Shown in pieces: positions 46,549 to 54,908 of a stretch of DNA of 62,471 nt. This DNA comes from Succinivibrionaceae bacterium (GTDB lineage Bacteria > Pseudomonadota > Gammaproteobacteria > Enterobacterales > Succinivibrionaceae), in assembly GCA_016284235.1 (NCBI GenBank), contig JAEEOK010000009.1, positions 1 to 62,471 of the forward strand, given 5' to 3'. Made by a program: the position numbers and the translations under genes. Below the pieces are notes generated by a model, which ran no database searches, was not told the DNA's origin, and saw only the letters and a list, made by a program, of their open reading frames with translations. Position 1 is the first letter of the stretch, and each line of letters starts with the position of its first letter.

Positions 46549-48261
46549 TTACTTAACAACCTCTGACAAATGTAAAACCTCTTCCACAGATGTCACGCCC
46601 TTAATCGCATAGTCATATGCCATTTTCACCAAAGGCTGATACGAAGGATCCTCGCGTGCAACAATAGCAAAGCGTTCTGCATCATTTGCTCTCAGGGCAT
46701 CCATCATCGGAGGAGTCAGTTCAAGAACCTCAAAAACACCTACACGTCCGTGATATCCGGTAAAATTACAGCTCTGGCATCCTCTTCCATGCATAAATTT
46801 CTGTGCTCCTGCACCCGGACCGATTACAGTTTCCAGAAAAGCCTTGTCACTTTCATCTATCTCATGCACTTCCTTGCAGTACGGACAGATCTTCCTCACA
46901 AGCCGCTGTGCGATAACTGTGCGAAGAGCCGATGCCACCAGATAACCCGGAGCCCCCATGTCCATAAGACGAAGGGCCGACGAAATAGCATCATTTGTAT
47001 GCAGTGTCGACAGCACCAGGTGACCTGTCAGAGCACCTCTCATGCCGATTTCCATTGTTTCCTGATCACGCATCTCACCAACCAGGATAACATCAGGATC
47101 CTGACGCAGCACCGCCCTTAAAACAGACGCAAATGTCAGACCGATTTTTGCATTAATCTGAACCTGGGAAATTCGCGGAAGCCGGTATTCCACAGGATCC
47201 TCGGCTGTAATAATCTTGTTGCCGGCGGTATTAAGCTCACTTAATGCACCGTAAAGAGTAGTTGTTTTTCCAGAGCCGGTAGGACCGGTAACCATAATCA
47301 GACCGTGCGGACGGTGAAGCTGCCGGCGGAACATTGCAAGCGTCTCAGGAGGCATACCTACATCATCAAGCTTAAGCAGACCTGCCGACTGATCAAGAAT
47401 ACGCATTACCACTGACTCGCCGTGCTGAACCGGCAGAGTTGAAATACGCACATCTATATCATGTCCCTTGACGCGCATTCTGAAGCGTCCGTCCTGAGGC
47501 AGACGCTTTTCAGAAATATCCAGTCCTGACATAAGCTTCAGACGAAGTACCAGGGCAGGAGCAATCTTGACCTCGTTCATTACGTTTTCATGAAGGACTC
47601 CGTCAATACGCTGACGTATGCGCAGAACCTTTTCATCCGGTTCAATGTGAATATCCGAGGCATGAACCTGAATCGCATCCTCGAACACAGTGCGCAGCAG
47701 CTTGACAACTGTCGCCTCGCTCTCGGTGGCCACAACGTTGGCCTGTCCCATATCAAAATCACTGCCCTTGTACTCCTCCTGGAGCTGATGGGCAAAGTTC
47801 TCGATTTCCTTTGTCTTGCGGTAGAGCTGATCAAAATACTGCAGCAGCTGTTCTTCTCGGGCTATAGCCAGGGAGATTTCCTTCGGAGCCAGAATATTGG
47901 ACAGAAAATCCATTGCCTGCAAATCTGCCGGATCGCTCATTACAACAGTAACAACATCGCTGTTGTCCACATTGATGGCAAGAGCTCTGAAGCGGCGGGC
48001 GTGAACCTCGGGGATCAGATTCACGGCATCTGTAGAAATTGAAACATGAGACAGATCTATGTACGGAATTCCAAGCTGCTGCGAAAGAAAATGCAACAGA
48101 CGATCCTCATCAATAAATCCAAGTTCTATCAGCGCCTTACCAAGTTTCAGACCGGATTTTTTCTGATATGACAGCGCATTTATCAGCTGCTCCTCGGTAA
48201 TGATATTCTCATTAACCAGGAGATCTCCAAGACGCATTTTAAGTTTAGGACGGATAGCCAT
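46549..48261 (-). CDS. mshE: MSHA pilus extension ATPase MshE with c-di-GMP-binding N-domain
   Basis: A 570-residue GspE/PilB-family ATPase. The N-terminus holds the MshEN c-di-GMP-binding repeats (RLGDLLVNENI...LINALSYQ and KLGKALIELGF...LLHFLSQQ, residues about 11-65). Walker A GPTGSGKTTT is near 324-333, with Walker B in LRQDPDVILVGEMRD and a tetracysteine motif (CPYC, CQSC). Binding of c-di-GMP by this N-domain is known for Vibrio MshE, so pilus extension here may respond to c-di-GMP. Confidence 0.95.
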   Translation of the reverse strand: MAIRPKLKMRLGDLLVNENIITEEQLINALSYQKKSGLKLGKALIELGFIDEDRLLHFLSQQLGIPYIDLSHVSISTDAVNLIPEVHARRFRALAINVDNSDVVTVVMSDPADLQAMDFLSNILAPKEISLAIAREEQLLQYFDQLYRKTKEIENFAHQLQEEYKGSDFDMGQANVVATESEATVVKLLRTVFEDAIQVHASDIHIEPDEKVLRIRQRIDGVLHENVMNEVKIAPALVLRLKLMSGLDISEKRLPQDGRFRMRVKGHDIDVRISTLPVQHGESVVMRILDQSAGLLKLDDVGMPPETLAMFRRQLHRPHGLIMVTGPTGSGKTTTLYGALSELNTAGNKIITAEDPVEYRLPRISQVQINAKIGLTFASVLRAVLRQDPDVILVGEMRDQETMEIGMRGALTGHLVLSTLHTNDAISSALRLMDMGAPGYLVASALRTVIAQRLVRKICPYCKEVHEIDESDKAFLETVIGPGAGAQKFMHGRGCQSCNFTGYHGRVGVFEVLELTPPMMDALRANDAERFAIVAREDPSYQPLVKMAYDYAIKGVTSVEEVLHLSEVVK

Positions 48262-48263
48262 AG

Positions 48264-49328
48264 TTATTTTTTACTTCCTCCCAGTTCCGTCAGCCTCTGC
48301 TGAGCAAATTTGTGCGAAGCCTCAGGCAATCCAAGATTAAGAGCCTGTCTGTAGTTTGCCTTTGCGGCAGAGACAGTGCCCTGGCGATCGAAGGCTATAG
48401 CCAGACCCAGCCACCACTTGCCTTCCTTAGGCATGATTCTGGTCAGTCTGCTGTATGCATCAACCGCAATAATGGACTCATTGAGATCTGTCGCAAGCGA
48501 TGCCTCAAGCGCCAGATAGTCAAGATTCTCCTTATCAGCCTTAGGCGAATATGCAGAAAGTATCCCAAGAGCCTCACGCCTGCGGTTCTCCTCTACAAGA
48601 ATCTTAGCCAGAAGCAGCCTGTAGTTGCTGTATGCAGGCTGACCGGATATACCCTGATTCAGAACAGATTTGGCTTCGGCAAGTCTGCCCTCGCCGTAAA
48701 GCAGCGCAGCAAGCTTCTCTCTGGCAAATGTATTGGACGGATCCCTTGAAAGCATGGATCTCAGAGCTTCCTTGGCATCGTCAATTTTACCCATGGATAG
48801 CGCAGTTCCCACAGCCTTGCGATCCAGCTCTATCTCCTGAGACTTGGTGAGTTTGACCTCCTGAACCTTCATGACCTTGGGCTGTTTTTCCTCCGGGATC
48901 CTCCGTGAAGCTGTTCTTTGCTCCACTTTAGCTGTTTCAGCTGTTTCAACAGCCGCGGACTCGTCCGGTCCGTATATTTCATCCTCAAGAGCTGCCAGCT
49001 CCTCATCTGTTGTTTCGGTACCGCTCTTCAATTCCGCCGTCTCCAGATCACCGGTACTCTGAACAGAAGGAGCTTCGGCCTCTGTCTTTTCTGTCCTGCC
49101 TGCAGAATTTTCAGCGGCTACGGATACCGGAGCAGGCACCTTCTGCTCCTTTGACGAGTACTGATACCAAAACATTCCGCCAAGTGCTCCAAGAAGGATC
49201 AGCACGGCAGCGACCAGACCGGCAATCAAAACCTTCGAACTTCTCTGCGGCTCGGGATGATATACACTCGGATCACCGCTTGCGGATCTTTTCTCCAGAT
49301 CCTTCAGCATTCGATTTATGACGCTCAT
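48264..49328 (-). CDS. mshN: MSHA biogenesis protein MshN (TPR protein)
   Basis: A 354-residue inner-membrane protein. It starts SVINRMLKDLEKR, the MshN/ExeB-type opening, has one membrane helix (about 32-52), an acidic low-complexity linker (about 60-130) and C-terminal tetratricopeptide repeats (about 165-350). It probably bridges the assembly platform and the secretin. It lies between mshM and mshE. Confidence 0.92.
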   Translation of the reverse strand: MSVINRMLKDLEKRSASGDPSVYHPEPQRSSKVLIAGLVAAVLILLGALGGMFWYQYSSKEQKVPAPVSVAAENSAGRTEKTEAEAPSVQSTGDLETAELKSGTETTDEELAALEDEIYGPDESAAVETAETAKVEQRTASRRIPEEKQPKVMKVQEVKLTKSQEIELDRKAVGTALSMGKIDDAKEALRSMLSRDPSNTFAREKLAALLYGEGRLAEAKSVLNQGISGQPAYSNYRLLLAKILVEENRRREALGILSAYSPKADKENLDYLALEASLATDLNESIIAVDAYSRLTRIMPKEGKWWLGLAIAFDRQGTVSAAKANYRQALNLGLPEASHKFAQQRLTELGGSKK

Positions 49329-49349
49329 TTACACCTCAATAAAAACCGG

Positions 49350-50258
49350 TCATTTAAACCAGCCTTCACTTAACAAACACACGGCAACAGCCGCAAGAAT
49401 CAGAAGAATCGAAAGCAAAATTCTGGATGTTCCGTTGATATAGCCCGTTGCATCAGGTGTATCCATAACGGCATACTTCACCATGCCCCGCTTTACTCTG
49501 ATACATCCGCTGCCGTATGCAAGCATAAGACTCTTATGCGCCAGCACATTTATCAGTCGCGGTATGCCGCGGCTTGCCTTCCACAGTTTCTTCACAGCAC
49601 TTCTGGTAAAAAGCTGATACCCCTCATACCCCGCTATCTTAAGTCTGTACTGTATATACGCCTCGGTTTCAGGCAGATTAAGAGGTCTGAGACTGTAGGA
49701 AAAAGAAATGCGCTGTCTGAACTGTCTAAACTTATCCTGACTCAGCCTCTGATCCAGCTCAGGCTGACCGAAAAGAACAATCTGAATAAGCTTTTCCGAT
49801 TCCGTCTCAAGGTTGCCGAAAAGACGAATAGCCTCCATGGTCTCATCAGGAAGATCCTGGGCCTCGTCAATCAGAACCATTACCCTGCGGCCTTCTCTGT
49901 GAATTTCTATAAGACGCCTGTTGATGGCATCAGTAACTGAAAGTTCACTGCCGTCGGAAAGACCTTCTATGCCGAGTTCCCTTGCCAGTGAAACCCTCAT
50001 CTCCGCAGCTGTAAGATAAGGATTCGGCAAATATGCTATTTCAAAATTCCAGCTCCAGTCGGCATTCATCAGCTTTCTTAAAACGAGAGTCTTTCCTGTT
50101 CCGACCTCTCCGGTAACCTTTATAAAACCCTCACCCTCCTCAAGGGCTGTTTTCAGCACCTGAAGCGCTTCCTGATGAGGCGGCAAACCGTAATAGAAAC
50201 TGGTATTCGGCGTCAGCGCAAACGGAGGCTCCTTCAATCCAAAAAAGGATTCATACAT
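49350..50258 (-). CDS. mshM: MSHA biogenesis AAA ATPase MshM (ExeA/GspA-like)
   Basis: A 302-residue ATPase. It opens MYESFFGLKEPPFALTPN as ExeA/GspA family members do. Walker A GEVGTGKT is at about 48-55, Walker B VLIDEAQDLP near 136-145, and there is one C-terminal membrane helix (about 280-297). ExeA-type proteins help insert the secretin through the wall. It is followed by mshN, its expected partner. Confidence 0.93.
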   Translation of the reverse strand: MYESFFGLKEPPFALTPNTSFYYGLPPHQEALQVLKTALEEGEGFIKVTGEVGTGKTLVLRKLMNADWSWNFEIAYLPNPYLTAAEMRVSLARELGIEGLSDGSELSVTDAINRRLIEIHREGRRVMVLIDEAQDLPDETMEAIRLFGNLETESEKLIQIVLFGQPELDQRLSQDKFRQFRQRISFSYSLRPLNLPETEAYIQYRLKIAGYEGYQLFTRSAVKKLWKASRGIPRLINVLAHKSLMLAYGSGCIRVKRGMVKYAVMDTPDATGYINGTSRILLSILLILAAVAVCLLSEGWFK

Positions 50259-50263
50259 TTTGA

Positions 50264-51940
50264 CTAATCCTTAATCAGACCTCTTGTAGAAACGGATTCA
50301 GCCGATTCCGGATACCAAGATTCAAGAAGTTCATTTGAGCGGCGAAGCTCGTTCTTCCATGTGTCGCGCTCCACAACAATCGGATGAAGCAGTATTACCA
50401 GTTCAACCTTCTCCGTGGCCTTCTGTGAATTTTTGAACAGATTGCCTACATACGGAATATCTCCGAGAAGCGGGATTTTATCCTCCCTGTCCGTCTTTCT
50501 CTCGCTCATTAAGCCGCCGATTATAATCACATCTCCGGATTTGGCTCTTACAACCGTGTCAGACTCTCTGATCGTCGATTTTGCCATCGGAATGTTCATA
50601 TCATCCAGTGTTGCACCGAGACTGAGCTGCTTATACTGCTCCTCCACGCTGATTACAGCCGGATGAACATGCATAATCACATTGTTGTCATCATCAATCT
50701 GCGGAGTCACATCAAGAGAAACACCGGAGAAGAACGGAGTGAACTCAACCGTAGGAGTAGTTGTTGTACCGGAGGCAGTGCTGGTGGAGTTTGACTCTAC
50801 ACCAGTAACGAAATATTCGTCACTGCCGACCTTGATCACAGCCTTCTGGTTGTTGCTGGCGGTAATCCTCGGACTGGACAGAATGCTTACATCACCCTGA
50901 GTCTGAAGAAGTTTTACAATCGGAGTTACATTCTTGCCCTCGAACTTGAAAGTGAACAATCCGCCCAGGCTCGCACTGATTTTGTTAGGTACCGGGGTGA
51001 AAGTGCCGAACCCGATGGATCCCTTGTCATACTTGTTGGCCTGATTCCACAGCACATCCCAGTCAACACCGTGCTGGAAATCCTCGTTAAGATTAACTTC
51101 AAGAATCTTGGCTTCAAGAAGAATCTGACGGGTCATGCGGCGCATTGCACTGTCAAGGAAATCCTTTATGGTTCTGAGTTCCGAAGGTGTTGCACTTACA
51201 ACCACCAGACCTGCTTCGGAATTAACCATCACACTCTTGCCGGCGCCCTTGCCGATAAAATTGTTAAGAGCCTTTTCAAGTCCGGTCCAGAAAGCGTTTT
51301 CTGTAGCGGTGCTGACCGTCGTTCCGGAATCTCCGCTGAAATCCTCTGATGAATCACTGTCGGACGAGTCCGAAGATGAACTGCTGTCACTGCTGTTGCT
51401 GTCGCCGCTGTCATCCTCCTTGCTGCTTACACCGCCGGTTGTAATATTCAGGGATGATTTACCGTTGCGGGCGACGAGGAGGTAATCGACATTGAATGTT
51501 TCAGTCCTGATATCCGACGGATAGACGTAGAAAATTCTGTCCTTCTGCTGAATATCATATCCGTAGAGTCTGCTAACAGCGTTCAGCACCTCTCCGATTG
51601 TTACATTCTTAAGATCAACACTGATGCTTCCTGAAACCTGAGGATGCACAATTATGCTGTAGTTGCTGTCAGTTACCAGAGAGGCAAAAAACTCTTTGGC
51701 ATCAATATTCTGTGCCTGAACTCTGAATCTGCGTGTAGGTGCGTAGACACCTTCATTCCTGCCGGCAGGAGAAGATCTCATCTCCGCCGCCACATCGCTC
51801 GGCAGTTCCACATTATGAGAAAGAATGGCATCCTGCAGTTCACCCTGAACCTCCGCAGGCTTTCTGTGATTGTAAGCACATCCAGATAAAGCCGCCACCG
51901 TAATCAATGCAGTAAGTTTTATAAATAACCTGTTCATCAT
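50264..51940 (-). CDS. mshL: MSHA outer-membrane secretin MshL (lipoprotein)
   Basis: A 558-residue secretin. The signal peptide ends in the lipobox LSGC (residues 18-21 by the first ATG), so it is a lipoprotein that may not need a pilotin. An N0/STN-type domain is followed by a secretin barrel with VPLLGDIPYVGNLFK-like sequence (here IPLLGDIPYVGNLF) near the C-terminus. A stretch of about 35 residues made almost only of Ser, Asp, Gly and Glu (about 178-212) interrupts the N-domains. It forms the pilus channel. Confidence 0.95.
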   Translation of the reverse strand: MMNRLFIKLTALITVAALSGCAYNHRKPAEVQGELQDAILSHNVELPSDVAAEMRSSPAGRNEGVYAPTRRFRVQAQNIDAKEFFASLVTDSNYSIIVHPQVSGSISVDLKNVTIGEVLNAVSRLYGYDIQQKDRIFYVYPSDIRTETFNVDYLLVARNGKSSLNITTGGVSSKEDDSGDSNSSDSSSSSDSSDSDSSEDFSGDSGTTVSTATENAFWTGLEKALNNFIGKGAGKSVMVNSEAGLVVVSATPSELRTIKDFLDSAMRRMTRQILLEAKILEVNLNEDFQHGVDWDVLWNQANKYDKGSIGFGTFTPVPNKISASLGGLFTFKFEGKNVTPIVKLLQTQGDVSILSSPRITASNNQKAVIKVGSDEYFVTGVESNSTSTASGTTTTPTVEFTPFFSGVSLDVTPQIDDDNNVIMHVHPAVISVEEQYKQLSLGATLDDMNIPMAKSTIRESDTVVRAKSGDVIIIGGLMSERKTDREDKIPLLGDIPYVGNLFKNSQKATEKVELVILLHPIVVERDTWKNELRRSNELLESWYPESAESVSTRGLIKD

Positions 51941-51978
51941 CTTACGCCATAAAAATCAATAATCTGTAATTATCCCGT

Positions 51979-52299
51979 CTACTTGCCCGATATAACACTC
52001 CGGGGGAGCACTCTCAAGGTAACAGTCTCGGCACCGTTCTTCAGCTCCACGGTACCGTCATAAATTCTGCTTACCCGGTAAGTCCCGAGAGTTTCACCCA
52101 CATGAACAGTCTTACCGCTTATGACCGCATACGGATTTGAGCCGTAGAAAACGGCACTGAGTTTCAGCGAACCGTTTGAAGATTCCGCAGAACTGTAATC
52201 CGTTGCAGCATAATTCAAAGGCTGCGTCGGATCTCTGAGCATTTCCGCATTTACACAAAATGGTATAAAAACCGTCCAAAACAATAAAAACCTAACCAC
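51979..52299 (-). CDS. mshK: MSHA biogenesis protein MshK
   Basis: A 106-residue exported protein with a signal peptide ending CVNA and the MshK-type core LRDPTQPL and VHVGETLGTYRV. The GTG at 52299 is my preferred start: AAGGA lies 8 bases upstream. A TTG at 52338 gives a longer product with 47 bases of overlap with mshJ. It is likely a periplasmic factor helping the MshL secretin, as PilP does in type IV pili. Confidence 0.85.
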   Translation of the reverse strand: MVRFLLFWTVFIPFCVNAEMLRDPTQPLNYAATDYSSAESSNGSLKLSAVFYGSNPYAVISGKTVHVGETLGTYRVSRIYDGTVELKNGAETVTLRVLPRSVISGK

Positions 52300-52978
52300 T
52301 GATAAAATCCTTACTGTTGCTGAGGGTATAAACCTCAATGGTAACCGTTCCCTTAGGAAATTCCCTTACCTCATAACTTAAATTCCCCCAAATGAACTTT
52401 TTTGAGAGATTCTCCAGCACCTGCAGGTACTTCATAACATCAAGGTATCCTCCCTCAAGAACAAGCTTTGTGCCGTGCCGGTACAGGAAAATTCCGCCGC
52501 GATCATCCTCGACGATCACCATCGGAGGAATACTTTCTATGGACAGAAGCTTGAGCGTACCGACAGCAGAAAGCATATCCTGAAGCAGTCCCGGCATATC
52601 AAAGGCCGGAACAAGATCAACAGTGGAGCTGGCAAGAGCCTTGTCCAGATTCTTAAGCTTTTCACCGTATTCCTCAATCTGCTTTCGTATCGACTCGTTC
52701 GGATCCTGCTGCATCCGCACCATCCACTCGTTCTTGGCGCTTTCAATGTCGCTAAGCTCCTTCTTGGTGTTATTGTACGTAGACTTGGCCTTGGCGAGGT
52801 TCACCTTGGCACTGTCCACACCGTACATGTAAAGAGGCATTATGACCACCACAAGAGCAGCGACAAGGATCAAAATCTGATCCCTGCGGGACTGCTTTAA
52901 AAACTTGGCGTTGAGCTCTCTGTATTTATCAGCCAGAGAACTCTTCCGGCCGGCTTTTGCTACATCAGTTCCTGCCAT
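52292..52978 (-). CDS. mshJ: MSHA biogenesis protein MshJ
   Basis: A 228-residue bitopic inner-membrane protein. The N-terminal LADKYRELNAKFLKQSRRDQ precedes one membrane helix (about 34-52), a coiled coil (about 58-115) and a periplasmic ferredoxin-like domain, the PilO/GspM-like layout. It follows mshI2 without a gap. Confidence 0.9.
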   Translation of the reverse strand: MAGTDVAKAGRKSSLADKYRELNAKFLKQSRRDQILILVAALVVVIMPLYMYGVDSAKVNLAKAKSTYNNTKKELSDIESAKNEWMVRMQQDPNESIRKQIEEYGEKLKNLDKALASSTVDLVPAFDMPGLLQDMLSAVGTLKLLSIESIPPMVIVEDDRGGIFLYRHGTKLVLEGGYLDVMKYLQVLENLSKKFIWGNLSYEVREFPKGTVTIEVYTLSNSKDFISG

Positions 52979-53608
52979 TTACTTCTTTTCTCCATCTGAT
53001 TTTTCTTTTCCTCTGGAAGGATCAAAGCCCACCAGGGAGAAATTCAGCAGACCGCTATGATCTGCACTCTCAGTCCCGACATTGACTGAGGCAAAAGACA
53101 GACTGTGCAGATAATCCAGTCTCTTGAAATTTTCAACAAAATCAGCAACGGCAGTTGCATCGGTTGTTTTTCCTTTAATCGTAACAACCCGTCCGTTTGC
53201 CGAAACACTCTCAATTGCAATGTTTGAACTGCCTACCTGGGCGAGTTCCATAAGCAGACTTGAATAATTATGTCCGGTATTCGTCTTCATCTGACTGAGA
53301 ACATCGGCCAGCTTCCGCTTTGACTCGTATCTGATTTTGGCCCTTTCCAGTTCAGCCTCAAGCTGCTCTCCGGAACTTCTTTCGGATACGGCACGCTGAA
53401 ACAGAGTCATTTCCTCTGTTGCACTGTTAAGTTTCTCTACCAGCTCCTGATTCTTCTTCTGCTGAACCGACACTTCATTCCGCGCATACAGAACCCACAG
53501 GATCATAACCACCATCACCGCCAGCGTCAGCATGGCAATTCTGGCTATGGAAAGCAGTTCCTTAGGAGGCTTAAATTCCGGAAGATATAGATTAATTCTT
53601 GTTTTCAT
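52979..53608 (-). CDS. mshI2: MSHA biogenesis PilN-like protein (MshI2)
   Basis: A 209-residue PilN-family protein. It begins KTRINLYLPEFKPP, the short motif by which PilN-type proteins dock to the PilM-like partner (here MshI), followed by one membrane helix (about 24-42), a coiled coil and a periplasmic domain. It ends in a Lys-rich tail. It lies between mshI and mshJ. Confidence 0.88.
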   Translation of the reverse strand: MKTRINLYLPEFKPPKELLSIARIAMLTLAVMVVMILWVLYARNEVSVQQKKNQELVEKLNSATEEMTLFQRAVSERSSGEQLEAELERAKIRYESKRKLADVLSQMKTNTGHNYSSLLMELAQVGSSNIAIESVSANGRVVTIKGKTTDATAVADFVENFKRLDYLHSLSFASVNVGTESADHSGLLNFSLVGFDPSRGKEKSDGEKK

Positions 53609-53610
53609 GA

Positions 53611-54495
53611 TCAGGACTCATCCTTACGATCGAGAACCGCTACTAGCGGGAGGTATGCCATGGACTGTTTTCCAGTCTCTTCGCCTATGACATTAACCGT
53701 AAAGGAAAATGTCTGCGACAGATAATCTGCAATACTCTGATTATCCTGACAGTCCAGTGCAATGGTTAACAGTTTTGGTGAAGGAAGCTTGAGCTGCGCG
53801 ACCATATAATCAATGGATCTCTGCATTTCAAGAGACATATTGTCAAGTATCTCCGTTGATACCGCACCCGGCAGGTATCTCGGCAGATCACTGTAGCCTC
53901 TTAATGTTCTTGTCAGAAAAATTCTCGAATGCCATATGGCAACAAGAGACAGCTCATAACCGTTTGGCTGAAAAAGCATAAGATGAGGATGCTCGTCGTC
54001 AGCATTATACAAATCAGCCAGAGTGATTTCCTCAGCGGTAATTATATCCAGAACAGCCTGGGCTTCAACAGTGCTGATAAGAGATCTAATCAGGGATTTC
54101 ACCGCTGAAACAACCATGATTTTATCATTTGGATATGACGGAGATTTTGGCATATCTATGTAGTCAACAGCAAGATTTGACACCTGATCCTGAACAAAAT
54201 CCTTAATCGCCCACGGTATTGCGCTCGGCAATTCCTCGTCGGGTACCTTTGGTTTGTCAATCTGTATCACATTATAAAGACCCTTGAGAAGAACAAGACT
54301 GACTCTTAAAGATCTTGATGCACCTATTTCAGAAAGGTAATCGGAAATAACCTTCAGACGCTCAGTATTATCAAGAGCATCCTTCCTGACAAAACCTTCC
54401 TTTGAGTTTTTATTGACAAAATAAACTGCCGACGGGCCCACGCCTATCGCGATCCCGCTTCCTTTTTTGGCAGATTTCTTTAATAAACCGAACAT
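53611..54495 (-). CDS. mshI: MSHA biogenesis PilM-like protein MshI
   Basis: A 294-residue cytoplasmic protein with the actin-like PilM fold expected for MshI (GIAIGVGPSAVYFV near the start). It is the first gene of the msh locus. Either the ATG at 54495 or a TTG two codons upstream could be the start, as AGGAA lies between ideal spacings for the two. It probably anchors MshE and MshG through the MshI2 N-terminus. No mshH is present in the window. Confidence 0.88.
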   Translation of the reverse strand: MFGLLKKSAKKGSGIAIGVGPSAVYFVNKNSKEGFVRKDALDNTERLKVISDYLSEIGASRSLRVSLVLLKGLYNVIQIDKPKVPDEELPSAIPWAIKDFVQDQVSNLAVDYIDMPKSPSYPNDKIMVVSAVKSLIRSLISTVEAQAVLDIITAEEITLADLYNADDEHPHLMLFQPNGYELSLVAIWHSRIFLTRTLRGYSDLPRYLPGAVSTEILDNMSLEMQRSIDYMVAQLKLPSPKLLTIALDCQDNQSIADYLSQTFSFTVNVIGEETGKQSMAYLPLVAVLDRKDES

Positions 54496-54539
54496 TAACA
54501 AACAAATTCCTGTTATGGCAGTTAAAACACCCCGTTTGA

Positions 54540-54564
54540 ATTATACTCATTTAATAAGCAAAAA
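54540..54564 (-). promoter_or_regulatory. Candidate promoter of the msh locus
   Basis: Minus strand shows a TATAAT -10 (54540-54545) about 45 bases before mshI, with only weak -35 matches (TCAAGA at 19 bases). It lies in the divergent mshI/tmcA gap. The tmcA side of the gap (to 54908) holds two overlapping hairpins, TGCCGG/CCGGCA (54858-54885) and CTGCC/GGCAG (54870-54886). Confidence 0.35.
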
Positions 54565-54908
54565 TCTTGACTATACCTCCAAAAAGCATGTTCAAACTAA
54601 AAAGATGAGATATGGATACTATTTTTCTGCCTCTGTTCCCCCCAAAAAAAACTGTTTTGCCGGATCTTAAAACAGATTTTCAGCGAAAATTCCAAAATCT
54701 GAATATTTTCACAACTGCAGTAATGTCTAAAGTCACAAATTCACAACAAGACGAAGCGTTTTACATCGGCAGAAAGAAACTTCTACCTTATTATATGACA
54801 AGGAATTTGAAACTGGCCGTGCCCTTTAAGGCGGGCGTCAGACCAGAATATACGGTATGCCGGACGATCCTGCCAGTCACCGGCAGTCTGTGCAATTTTA
54901 GGAAAGTT

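Noticed and set aside
54612-54908. N-terminal extension of tmcA by 99 residues
   Set aside because: The extension has no similarity to TmcA as I know it, while a good ribosome site and normal family length point to the ATG at 54909.
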